Shown here one piece after another: positions 21,815-31,723 of a stretch of 64,000 nt of DNA. Under the pieces are notes generated by a model. It made no database searches. It saw only the letters and a program-made list of their open reading frames with translations, and was not told the origin of the DNA. This stretch comes from Prostheceraeus crozeri (lineage: Eukaryota; Platyhelminthes; Polycladida; Euryleptidae): assembly GCA_907163375.1 (NCBI GenBank), contig CAJQUW010011581.1, positions 20,001 to 84,000 on the forward strand, read 5' to 3'. The position numbers were made by a program, and so were the translations under genes. How positions within the stretch are numbered: the first letter of the stretch is position 1; each line of letters begins with the position of its first letter.

Positions 21815-22183
21815 TTAAGATTTGCATAGTAGGGCGATGAACTCACGACGAATAAATGTCATGATGGAGCGATGTATGTATCTTCTATACTTCTCCCAAT
21901 TGTATTTGCGAAATGAGAAACAGTTTGCGGAATGAGAATGGCAGATTTGAATTTCATTTCTGTAATGTTGAAGCCAAACTTGATCACCCAAGGAGATGAA
22001 TCTTAATGTTTCAAAATATTCCAAATCCCTCATGATATCATTGAGGTTGACAAATTGTCGCCATGTTAATGTAATACCTCTTGATGTATGACCATGAGAA
22101 TTTTTGAAATGTACGTTTCCATCACGATCAACTCTGATATATTGTAGAGAGTCCAAAATCCAAGTCTTCATGATGTTATGCAA
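21815..22183 (-). CDS. PC4-like protein, paralogue of the TBP-like protein's N-terminus
   Basis: This 122-residue protein aligns along its length with the N-terminal third of its downstream neighbour: LDSLQYIRVDRDGNVHFK against LDSLQRIETDHDRNVYFK, then RQF/RHF, IMRDLEYF/IMKDLKYF, and NWEKYRRYIHRSI/SWEKYKRKVHRSI. The segment RGITLTWRQFVNLNDIMRDL resembles [20 protein letters not shown] of human PC4. A second half-repeat follows, suggesting a doubled PC4-like fold. It stands 22 bp upstream of the TBP-like gene on the same strand, probably co-transcribed. A role in transcription initiation or ssDNA binding is inferred. Confidence 0.6.
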   Translation of the reverse strand: MHNIMKTWILDSLQYIRVDRDGNVHFKNSHGHTSRGITLTWRQFVNLNDIMRDLEYFETLRFISLGDQVWLQHYRNEIQICHSHSANCFSFRKYNWEKYRRYIHRSIMTFIRREFIALLCKS

Positions 22184-22206
22184 AGTCGCAGATCAGCAAT
22201 ATAAAA

Positions 22207-23283
22207 ATGTCGTTTTATCATATTTTGCTTAGCAATGCGGCTACAAAGAGATTTGCTAGTAATCGAGCCGCACTCTTTTCTACTCCCATTGATCATACAC
22301 AACAGCTAAATGGAAATTGGGAAGTGGATGTCACTCAACTTGTTTATAGCAACTGTGTCTATACTTTTGATCATGAGGTGATGACTATTAATATGAGACG
22401 CACAGCTGCTTACCAATGTGAAAAGGGGTGCCGAGTATACATTCCACAGTGGCCAAAGAAAGATCTCTTATCATGTAAAAAGTTTATATATGATTTCTTG
22501 AATAAAGCGTGTAAACATATTGTCCAATTTACTCCGCACAATGATGATCATAAATATGTACATCATGTAGTTGAGAAAGATTGGATTGTTGGTTTAAGTC
22601 CAAGTTTAAGAAATGATTTAGGTTACCTCGCTAGCGACTTAACAAGCTATGATAAAACATTGATCATTTGATGAAACATTTACCATGTGAAAGGTCAAAA
22701 CAATTTGATACAGAATGGTCCGTATCGTTATACAGAAAGTGTGTAGAGCCTTTAGGTGGTATCTTATATGAAACAAGAGTGTTGATGCCTCGCATTATTA
22801 CTTCGGTTAAATTGGTTGTAGATTATTTAAATGAAGTGATTAATGAGCAACATATTTCATTTTCTGAAAAAGAAGGTGTTTTGTCTCTCACTATAAGTGG
22901 AAAAGGTATTGAACTAATTATGGATAAAACTCTAATGGACATTTTGGGTTTTGATCAAAATATCTTTAAAAGTGGTACTGTAACCAAAGCTAGTGCAGAC
23001 GTCGCTATCGCGTCGTATTAACTATTTTCAGATATATTCCAATATTGGTGAAGATGTACGTGTGGGAGATGTTGAAGCTCCATTGCTAGCAATGATACCA
23101 TACCAGCCAAAAAGCTGCAGTATTTTATCTGAGCATACTTTCAAGAAAGTGCATTATACAAAGCTGAAATCAAACTACATCCCACAAATTGATATTGCAA
23201 TTTATGACGATGCTGGTGCGTTGATTCCTTTTCATAAAGATGCTGTGACAAGTATCACACTCCATTTCCGAATGAAGAGTTAA
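22207..23283 (+). CDS. Polinton penton/fibre-like virion protein, first copy
   Basis: The region begins MSFYHILLSNAATKRF and soon reaches LNGNWEVDVTQLVYSN. This 'SNxS...FxxNxxxxF...LxGxWEVxxxxI' opening is shared by a virion protein family in many Polintons. The C-terminal portion has GDVEAPLLAMIPYQP and PFHKDAVTSITLHFRM, the closing module of that family. TATAAAA lies directly before the start (22199-22206). It diverges from the PC4-like gene with 23 bp between starts. The gene is broken. A vertex or fibre role is suggested in the literature for related proteins but is not certain. Confidence 0.65.
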
Positions 23284-24839
23284 TGCAAAAGTATGCTAAT
23301 ATATTTTCCAATGTGAATAATATGGAAAGTGAAAATAAGGACTCGTTTCTAATCTACTTGCCCAGTAATGCTTCTATGAATAAATTTCCCAAAAATAAAC
23401 CATCAGACTATCGAGTAGAATTAAATCGCCCACTACATTTAGAAGGTGAATGGGAGGTTGGCGTTTCTAGTATTTGCTATGATAGCAATATTCAGAATGT
23501 GAATGATTTGGAAGAAATGATATTGACTCCTCGCACCCATGATGGAATAACGATGAATAATGCATTCCAGTTCCCATACAATTTAACATCAGATAGAAAG
23601 TGGAACTATGAATGGATTCAGATAAAATCAGATTATTATAAACCATTCGGGAATGAGAAAATTATTAAGGCATTCAATAGTGGTAATACTTCCATCATGA
23701 AGAATAAGGATCAGAAAGTTTATGAGTTTACTATCTATCATTGGAGTGGGAGACAGTTCCTTCGCTTTCATTCTTTTACTAAAGGTCTTACACTGAGGTT
23801 GGATAATGAATTCTATCCACATCTTGGTTTTGGTCATGGACTACATCTAACGTCAATTGCTACTGCAAATGTTAAAAAAGTTTATTCAAATCGAATCAAC
23901 AAATTTCATTATAGATTTAAAATATTTGATGATGTTGTAGAATGCGAAGAACGCATCATTTTGAAAAAGCGTGGTGTTCAACCTTTATCACTTATTGAGT
24001 TAGTAAAACGATGGGATGAGACTGTGGGTAAGAAGTATGGAGAGAAAATTATGGCGGACAAAAATAAGTTGGTTATTCAGAAATATAATGACAAACTTAC
24101 AGTTTATTTCTCTCCAACCTTGCGCCATTTTGTAAGACATTATACACCTATTATTGGAAGCGGTGTGGTGTATGCTTCTCATGAATATCACACTAAAGCT
24201 GATTCAGTTAATGATGAATGGTGGGTGGACATATATGGTGATCGCATCAAGAAAATTTACTAGTCTTATGAAGAATCTAAAGTTGCTATCAATATAATGC
24301 CGCATCTATATCATACAGTTGAAAGCTTCATTCATGTAGTAAATCCTTATATACAACAGAAGTTGAAGCATGTGATGAAAAGTAAATATGATGTAAAGAC
24401 ACACCACATTTCGTTTTCAATTGAAAATCAACGCGTTGTTCTGAGACTGGGTGATGACATTCAATGTCAATTGAGTAAAAATTTGAAAAAACTCTTTGGT
24501 TTTTCAATGCTACAAACTGTGTTTACTGCTGCGCATACGATTGGTATAGAAACACCAATGACACTTGATAAACATGAACAGCACCTTTACATTCAAAGTG
24601 ATTTGATTCTACCTATTTCTGTTGGTGAGAAAAAAGAATACATTTTACGCGATTTCATTCATGATAAAGACGCTTCATATGGAATAGTCGAGAAGATGTT
24701 TGAATCTATTTTCTATCATCCCGTCGTCAAACAAACTATATCCTCTATTGCTATCAAAATTACCAATGGTTTACAAGAGTGCATCCACGTGAAAGATACT
24801 AAATCCCTCGTAACTTTAGTGTTTCGGAAAACAAAGTGA
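23283..24839 (+). CDS. Polinton penton/fibre-like virion protein, second copy
   Basis: The opening SFLIYLPSNASMNKFPKN followed by LHLEGEWEVGVSSICYDS is the same signature as in the gene before it, so the two are tandem paralogues. The middle is rich in aromatic residues and predicted strands (YEFTIYHWSGRQFLRF, HLGFGHGL). The 3' part continues with a related segment (LYHTVESFIHVVNPYIQ) and ends LVTLVFRKTK. The region looks broken. AATAAA follows at about 24863. Two copies in tandem may have given two specialised vertex proteins. Confidence 0.6.
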
Positions 24840-25018
24840 AGTCATTGTGATATGTTTATTGAAATAAAAATATGTATATGAAAAAGTCTTTTCACAGATA
24901 TAGGGGGAATGAGCTGACTGTAGGCATATATTCACGAGGAAGAGACGATCTCATGCGATACATAAAACAGCAATGTTTATCTACAGAAGTCAACATAAAA
25001 ATACTAAGTTAAGGATGA

Positions 25019-28000
25019 TTATGCTAAGACGTCTCCTGAATGTGGTAGTGTGAGTTTAATTCTTTTGGGTGGAGGTATGTTTGTGTCAGGATGTCCATGT
25101 GGAAGAGATATGTTGTGTCCTATCCAACACCTCTTATCTTCCCATGCTGAAAGTGCTCGTTTCTTGAACGTGTACGTTTTCACAGTATGAACTTGAGATT
25201 TTAAGATTGTCATATTGACAAACGTTATAGTTTTATTTTTATAGGCCTTCTTATAGGACCGATGTTTCATTTTGTGAACAATGGATTTTGATATACCTTT
25301 AGCACGCTTAATACTATCTGCACATTCTTTTAATTTCATGGAATACATTTTAGGACGGAGGAGAATCATTTCATCTATTTCCTTTCCTGCTGTTTCATCC
25401 TTAAAACAACCAAGTTTGGCTTTATTCTGTATGGAATAGAGTGGATGAGTGGGATTGTAGTTAGATGTGTCGAAATATTTTTCTAATGACTTGCCTACTT
25501 CATTAAAATTTAAATCTTTTTGAGTGGTAATTCCTAAAAAAAAACTATCTGTATCACCACCCAACAAACGAACCTCTTTTACGAGAGGGCATGGTTTTAG
25601 TATTTTATAAAAGAGTTGGTACATTTCAAGCTTAGAGTAATCTAGTACAGCTTGGCCAATATAGATGGGCTTGCACAACTCAACTTCTGATTTTATCATT
25701 TTAACACCTACAAGATCCTCATCGATGATGTCTCTATCAATGAAAAGAGGTGATGAGGTCAATTTGTGATATTTCTGTTCATCAACGACTAGTTTGTAGT
25801 TCATGCGTTTTCTAACATCCTCCATGGTCTTTCCAAATAGACTATTATTCTTATATTTATAAAAATCCTTTTCAAAATTATTTTGGGCGAGTGCACGTTT
25901 TTGACTGTTACTATCTATGTAGGGTTTGAGGAAGGCTTTCTGTCTAAATTTGATAATGCGGTGAACTGACTTTAGAAGCATGCCCATTTCTAAATGGAAT
26001 TTTAGTATGCAGAAGTGTACGAGATAATTTTTCTTATCATATTGGGTGAGTAAAAGTTTGCGGCATGGTTTGTACCTTGGCTGTCCACACTCTGTTAAGT
26101 TATTATGAAATTGTGACATGAATGGTGAAAACATATCTTCAGTCACTTCACCAGATTCAGGTGCGAGTGGGAAATCAGCAGTTTTATTTTTAATGCTATT
26201 TGGATAAATCAAATCCACTTCAAAGGAATGTTCAGTATGTTTGAAGGGTTGGAGTAATACTCAAGCTCATCTTGATTTAACCAACTAAACTCGGAATGAG
26301 GTAGTGGTTTAGACAGTGAACTGCCATATAAATTATTTTGGTCATAGTACTTTAGGTGGATATGATCATCACCTACTGTTTCAGATTTTATATGATGTTT
26401 ATTTACAAATGTGAGACCACCGCGTATTCCGCGCTCAAATATATTATACATCTCCGGTTTGTAAGAAGATGAATGTCTCACCCAACCTTTTAAAGGCTGA
26501 TTTAAAGATTTATGGGAGTCTTGGTTAGACTGACAAAGTGGACAGGATCTAATTTGTCTTCTTCTAATGCCACTCGTCGAAATTCCTGAAAGACATCGGC
26601 CACAAAAATGACATCTAATTCTAAGTAAAGCGATCATATAATCGCAAAACGTTTTAACAATCAATTAACCAATGCCCTCTTGAGCATGTTGATAATCTTT
26701 CTACTGGACAATCTTCACCCGTCAAATCGTTTGGAATTTGTCAATGGAAGGAAGGGTTGTTTCCATTTGTGTTTAGCATTGAGCTAAATATACATTAGGA
26801 AAAAGGAAGACTCCTTTGCGAGTGATTATTTCATCCGTTAAGTTTGGATAGTGTTTCTTCAAAGTTTGACTATGGGGAAGAAACTTGAGATTACGAACGA
26901 GAGAAGCTAGTGACGCTGACATGAATTGGAATGAATCTAAAAATTTTATTTCGAAGACGACTGTCTTATTTTCTTTAGTTTTATCTACTGCTACGTTTGC
27001 TGTCATTGCCATGAATTTTTCTCTCGTTTGCGCTATTACATTAAACTGCCACGATTTCATCTGGCTCAACCCTCCTTTTATGAGCATATGACTGTCATAG
27101 CCCTTAAAGTTATGAAAAATGACGGGTAGTACACGACGTCTCAACCTAAGTGAAAAGTTACATTTGGAGCAGAGTGCGTTTCTAAATTTACCAGTGATGT
27201 GATCATGATCACGCACTTTCTTAATTTTATCGTCATCAAACGTTTTATGACATTTAGGACAGGATGTGCAACTTTCAAATTTTTGTTTGTCTTCATCTGA
27301 CATATGTAGTGACTTACGCTGCAATTGGGAATCATATGATTGTTGAAATTTAGCAGCTTTATCGAGAAATTCTAGAAATTTTGAAATGCAATCTTCACCT
27401 TGCCAAGTATGCATTTTGTTTTGCCCATTCCTAAAGTGGTCATGCCATACTTCATAGCAGGATATGGCTGCTGGCTTGGGGATATCATCAATGTAGCATT
27501 CTATGTCTGCGTAAATGACACGCAGGGGACTTAATTCGTCACCGTTATCCCTATGTGAAAATATTTTATATTTGGGCATGCGTTCCATTTGTAATTTACC
27601 TCGCTTGCACCATTCATAGTGAGTTTCAAATTTATCTTTACTCCAAAAGGAGCGGATGCAGCGGTCGCATACAAAATGTTCACCTCTTTTAGAGTGCCCC
27701 AAGTGAGTGTACAAGCGAGTGATTTTTGGAATACCACAGTAGTGCCATTCCTCGCTATCATCTTGTTTTACTAATAAGAGGTTGACTACACGTTCATAAC
27801 AAGTTGAACGTGAATTATAGCGGGCACCCTTCAACCCCTTCTCCCACACGTGAACGACAATTTTAATCTTATTATGTTTTTCGAACGTTTCTACATCTTT
27901 GATTTTCATGTTGTTACTATCACAACCTTCAAAGTCTAGTTCATCCTCCCACTGTCTATAGCTATAAGTATGATTTCGATTGGCGTTGATATCATTATAG

Positions 28001-28446
28001 TGAAGGATGGATAGGACTGCATATTTGAAACACTGTGATTTACAATCGACATTGATGACAGCTTTCTTATTGTACAACGTTTTTGGTAGTTTAAATGTGC
28101 CTCGAGCTGCATGACTTTCTAATAGGGAAATTTTGAATATGGCTGAGTCCACACCATCAAAAATGAGAGCGCTGTCGCGTTGATTGAATTTATCTACATT
28201 TGATTTAAACATTGAATGTGAAAATTTAGCCAAGACTCGCAGTCTACAACTTCAGTTGCGGAAGAGGAAGGAACATGAAACTGTATTCTCTCCGTCACTT
28301 GACCCGTTTGAAAATCTATCTTAATATATTTTAGTTTAAGGTAGATGTGCGCCTTCATTCTAAAATTGTCTAAATTGTTGAAGAGCGCTTCGATAATGTT
28401 AGAATTTTGAAGGAGCCACTCAGGAAAATCTACTATTTGAGTATTG
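25019..28446 (-). CDS. Polinton protein-primed DNA polymerase B
   Basis: This polymerase replicates the element. The N-terminal module (about 28446-27900) has LPKTLYNKKAVINVDCKS. A C2H2 zinc finger lies near 27690-27610 (HFVCDRC...HYEWC). Proofreading motifs follow: ExoI in YADIECYI, ExoII in FHNFKGYDSHML and ExoIII in FLDSFQFMSA. Polymerase motif A is in KYYDQNNLYGSSL, motif B in NNSLFGKTMEDVRKRMNY and motif C in LGGDTDSFFLGI. Size and order match Polinton PolB. It is transcribed towards the structural genes, tail to tail with the fibre-like gene. It is broken in more than one place, consistent with the fossil state of the element. Confidence 0.93.
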
Positions 28447-28448
28447 GA

Positions 28449-28976
28449 CTACATGCAGTAGTCGCGTACTAAATTATTATGTGAAACATTAATGAGGGAG
28501 ATGGTAGAGGTACCGTTGGTGTAGTGATCATTTGCATGCGTGTGTTGAAGTCTGTGCGAAGATCGCTGAAAGTGACTATCAAAAGAAAGAGGGCACAAAT
28601 CGCAAGGAAAGGAGATGTCATCGTCAGAATCAACTTCACCTCCGGAGATTGACGCCGCTTTGCGTTGACACACACGTTGTTTGATGTGTCGAAGGAGACT
28701 GTGCTTCCTTGTAAACATATGTCCGCAGTCGGCACATTCCCACTCGTTGCCTTGTCGCGAGAGTCCTGAGCTGGAACTCACATCACCTGAAAGAGAAATC
28801 ATTCTATCATCTCTGTTCAAGTCTCAGTGTATTGTTACAACCTACTTTGACTCATCAACTCTAAACTTTCCTCGAGAAGGGAGGGCGTTGGTGATGAAGT
28901 TGATGCCTGAAATTGAGGAAGATGCTATTAGCCACACGTTTGAGGGAAATGAGTGAAGAAATTTTCAACTTACCAT
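28449..28976 (-). CDS. Zinc-finger protein at the head of the PolB unit (Polinton)
   Basis: Two C2H2 fingers are visible: ECADCGHMFTRKHSLLRH and PCDLCPLSFDSHFQRSSHRL. A serine-rich leader precedes them. The open frame starts at 28820, but a leader ATG at 28976-28974 is followed at once by GTAAGT, with an acceptor TTTCAG|GC at 28907. This predicts a small intron of about 67 nt, and a further short intron is possible near 28850-28780. It directly precedes the polymerase gene on the same strand. It may be the N-terminal part of a longer polymerase product or a separate DNA-binding protein. Confidence 0.55.
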
Positions 28977-29178
28977 TTCAACGAAATCGAGTTTAAGGTT
29001 GATACTTCAACAAGATAGAGACTTCACGAGAGAGCAGTTCACTTGTACGCCTCAAATATAGAATTCGCCAGAGAACACTTCACTTATATGTCACAAAGAC
29101 AGAGTGAAATGACACGAATTTCACTTTACATATATACTTTCGTATTCATCATTCATTGGCTGTTCATTCTGATTGGTT
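28907..29178 (-). promoter_or_regulatory. Right Polinton promoter and leader exon (mirror of the left one)
   Basis: On the minus strand, CCAAT boxes lie at 29176-29172 and 29159-29155 (17 bp apart). A TATATATG box is at 29136-29129 and the leader then runs to ATG|GTAAGT at 28976-28968. The CCAAT spacing equals that of the left promoter, and the distance from the second box to TATA is within two bases. The CCAAT pair may also serve the plus-strand gene at 29234, as that gene has no clear TATA. Confidence 0.6.
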
Positions 29179-29233
29179 GCTTGTTGATACTTAAGAATTA
29201 GAAAACATTTCAAAGTTATTATTCACAGTCAAC

Positions 29234-29680
29234 ATGACAAACCCTCCGACAACACCAAACACAAAATTCTCTTCTCCATCCTCAACACCAAAGGCGCTCG
29301 CTGCACCAAACGCTCCAACGAAGGGGAAGGTAGAGAAGGTGTACCGACTGGACAATTTCAGAAAGTTGTCATTACCAGCGGACAACGAAGAGAGTGTATG
29401 TGAGAAGGAGTGTCCCGACTTAACAGGCGTGAGGTGGAAGTATCTCCAGTACGATACTGACGATGTGATGGAGATCACCAGCAGCAAATTCCTCCACCAA
29501 TTATGGGAGTGGTACACCCCTAACTCCCAGCCACGAACTATGGCGGAGTGGGAGTATATCGACAAAATGAGGATCGCAGTGGAAGAACGATTAAAGCAAG
29601 TGAACTGTTTTTGTTATCTATGTGAAGCCAGACTCTGGGACGATATTGACGATGAAGACCTTTTGAAATACATGCCATAA
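29234..29680 (+). CDS. Polinton accessory protein, function unknown
   Basis: This 148-residue acidic protein has a Pro/Ser/Thr-rich N-terminal 35 residues. A more structured part follows with VYRLDNFRKLSLP, VRWKYLQYDTDDVMEI and FCYLCEARLWDDIDD. It starts at ATG 29234 after CAGTCAAC and is followed directly by AATAAA (about 29683). It diverges from the polymerase unit across the shared promoter region. It resembles no family I know; the small clean gene and its own poly(A) signal suggest it was expressed. Confidence 0.6.
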   Translation: MTNPPTTPNTKFSSPSSTPKALAAPNAPTKGKVEKVYRLDNFRKLSLPADNEESVCEKECPDLTGVRWKYLQYDTDDVMEITSSKFLHQLWEWYTPNSQPRTMAEWEYIDKMRIAVEERLKQVNCFCYLCEARLWDDIDDEDLLKYMP

Positions 29681-29730
29681 TAAATTTTTATTTCGTATTA
29701 TCTTTGCTTTCATACTGACTTACTTGAACG

Positions 29731-30142
29731 GGGCTTCAGTGGATGATTTAACCATGTATACTTTTTCATTTGGAAATAGTAGCACGCTTAGTCTAACTTG
29801 TAAATCTTATAACATTTCATATGGGCGATGATGATAGATGAAATAGTGTCAAATAAAATTAAGATGGCTTACACTTCTGATACAGGGATAGCAATCGACT
29901 GCGATCCATGTGTAAAGAGCTTGTTAGACTACGGATGGGCTTAAGTGGATGATTTAACCATGTATACTTTTTCATTTGGAAATAGTAGCACGCTTAGTCT
30001 AACTTGTAAATATTAAAACATTTCATATGGGCGATGATGGTAGATGAAATAGTGTCAAATAAAATTAAGATAGCTTACAGTTCTGATACAGGGATAGCAA
30101 TCGACTGCGATCCATGTGTAAAGAGCTTGTTAGACTACGGAA
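29731..30142. repeat. 206-bp tandem duplication (Polinton)
   Basis: Two consecutive units (29731-29936 and 29937-30142) are nearly identical, differing at a few bases. A short part of the unit (GGGATGGCAATCGACTGC) recurs at about 30990. Nothing in it is convincingly coding. It marks the start of a rearranged accessory region in the element. Confidence 0.85.
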
Positions 30143-30149
30143 GAGAGAA

Positions 30150-30480
30150 GTGTGTTATGTTGCGTGTGGCGCGTGAGTGTCCTCCCATTTCATTCCATTC
30201 ATCAATTCGTCTCATTGATAGAGACAGGTAGAACTCATGGTTCTCATAACGTATGCAATGGAAAGTTTTAGGCAACCTTCGACAGTTGGCTAAATGTCGC
30301 CCTGACGCGAATGCATACTACGTTGAGACAGAGGCAATCACTTGCAAACATGACGCAGAGAGGTTAAACAAGATTGACCATTGCCGAATGTCCCTTGCGG
30401 TATACATAGCTACGGGTTTCACCGCCGCCCTTTACAGGAACGCCCGTCGAAAGGAAGTATTACACCGAACTTCATTTGCA
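30150..30480. other. Non-repetitive accessory segment, no gene identified
   Basis: An open plus-strand frame covers most of this segment (from 30253) but continues straight into the 140-bp repeat and has no recognisable domain or promoter. It may be the remains of one more small minus-strand cassette. Confidence 0.4.
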
Positions 30481-30620
30481 ACGTTCAAGTTGACTGATAG
30501 CAGATTCAACTTAATGATAGTATTCGCCAGTCCGAAGACTGCCCAGGGCAAACCGCGTGGAGGTTCTATCATGTCTTGCCCCATGGTGGCTCTTAAGAGA
30601 GCCGATGGTTCATTCTCGGG
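30481..30620. repeat. 140-bp dispersed module, copy 1
   Basis: It starts ACGTTCAAGTTGACTG and ends near CATTCTCGGG. It contains a 7-bp stem AAGTTGA/TCAACTT around a 12-nt loop. Copies 2 and 3 are at 31010-31150 and 31485-31630 in the same orientation, differing at only a few positions. It lies just beyond the 3' end of the small minus-strand gene at 30638. Confidence 0.9.
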
Positions 30621-30637
30621 GTGTGAATTTAAGTTGA

Positions 30638-30895
30638 CTATTGGCTGGAGTAGTCAATGGGTATGACGGTTAGGTTGTCATAGACCCTGTGCCGCCTAAG
30701 CCGTGGTGGTGCATCTGGCACCTTTCGGATGCGAGTGGTATTCGGAGTCCATACCTCATCCGTCCAAACGATCTTCTTGATCTTCCCCTTCTTTTCATCC
30801 TCTTCATCCCACTCGTCGAGGATGATGAACTCGGGAATGGCGTTGTCTTCATCGATGAAGACGGGAATGCTGTTGGCAGGAGACGTTGCTTCCAT
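30638..30895 (-). CDS. Small acidic accessory protein (Polinton)
   Basis: This is an 85-residue protein, acidic in the middle (LDEWDEEDEKKGK) and basic near the end (APPRLRRHRVYDN). A TATATAA box sits on the minus strand at about 30944-30937, some 45 bp upstream of the ATG at 30895, and the 140-bp module copy 2 lies just upstream of that. No homologue is recognised. The promoter placement is the best argument that it is a gene. Confidence 0.5.
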   Translation of the reverse strand: MEATSPANSIPVFIDEDNAIPEFIILDEWDEEDEKKGKIKKIVWTDEVWTPNTTRIRKVPDAPPRLRRHRVYDNLTVIPIDYSSQ

Positions 30896-31009
30896 CGTGA
30901 CTTAAAATTGAATGAGAAGCGCTGCAATCTTCTGGCTTATATAGAGTTTTCAACAATGAATTGCTCAACAGCGAATCAGAATGCTTCAGGGATGGCAATC
31001 GACTGCATA

Positions 31010-31150
31010 ACGTTCAAGTTGACTGATAGCAGATTCAACTTAATGATAGTATTCGCCAGTCCAAAGACTGCCCAGGGCAAACCGCGTGGAGGTTCTATCA
31101 TGTCTTGCCCCATGGTGGCCCTTGAGAGAGCCGATGGTTCGTTCTTGGGA
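31010..31150. repeat. 140-bp dispersed module, copy 2
   Basis: Same sequence and orientation as copies 1 and 3. It lies between the TATA box of the gene at 30638 and the stop codon of the gene at 31162. It could therefore act as an upstream element of one or a 3' element of the other. Confidence 0.9.
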
Positions 31151-31161
31151 GTAACGTCATC

Positions 31162-31428
31162 TTACACCCTACCAATTCTGCTGAGAGAGTCTTTGACTCT
31201 CTCTTTGGTAGCAGTGTCGACTTCCATGCTAATTGGCACGTGGCTAAAAAGTGGAATGTAGCGCCATTCCGTTGGATTGACAACAGTTGCTGTCATCGGA
31301 TTGCCAATCCGAGCAAGATTATTAAAAACTCTGTCTTGCTCCTCTAGCCTGACAAACTCCTCAAATAAATTTCGCGGCCTTAACTGCGGTCCGCGAGGAG
31401 AGCTGACTTGACTGTTCGGCGTCTGCAT
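31162..31428 (-). CDS. Small accessory protein (Polinton)
   Basis: A strong minus-strand TATATAAA box at about 31468-31461 stands roughly 35 bp before the first suitable methionine (MQTPNSQVSSPRGP, near 31428). The longer open frame beginning at 31485 would start upstream of the TATA box, so I prefer the internal start. The 88-residue product has NLFEEFVRLEEQDRVFNNL (helical) and ATVVNPTEWRYIPLFSHVP. No homologue is recognised. Its cassette layout matches the gene at 30638. Confidence 0.5.
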   Translation of the reverse strand: MQTPNSQVSSPRGPQLRPRNLFEEFVRLEEQDRVFNNLARIGNPMTATVVNPTEWRYIPLFSHVPISMEVDTATKERVKDSLSRIGRV

Positions 31429-31484
31429 GATTGAAATGAAATGAAATGAGAGGCAGTGGTTTATATACCCTCTAACGCGACGCA

Positions 31485-31630
31485 ACGTTCAAGTTGACTG
31501 ATAGCAGATTCAACTTAATGATAGTATTCGCCAGTCCGAAGACTGCCCAGGGCAAACCGCGTGGAGGTTCTATCATGTCTTGCCCCTAGGTGGCCCTTAA
31601 GAGAGCCGATGGTTCGTTCTCGGGAGTGAA
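31485..31630. repeat. 140-bp dispersed module, copy 3
   Basis: The third copy, about 17 bp upstream of the TATA box of the gene at 31162 and about 95 bp beyond the stop of the coiled-coil gene at 31724. Same hairpin and orientation as the others. Confidence 0.9.
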
Positions 31631-31723
31631 TTGATGGGGTGGTGAAGGCGGGCAAAGATCTGCAATGAAAATTATATGTATTAGAATAGGATATACTATC
31701 TTATTTACTTTTCACTTACCAAG

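Noticed and set aside
13788-29700. Contamination by a free virus instead of an integrated element
   Set aside because: The 6-bp target duplication, the split Tc1 copy and host-type flanks show genuine integration.
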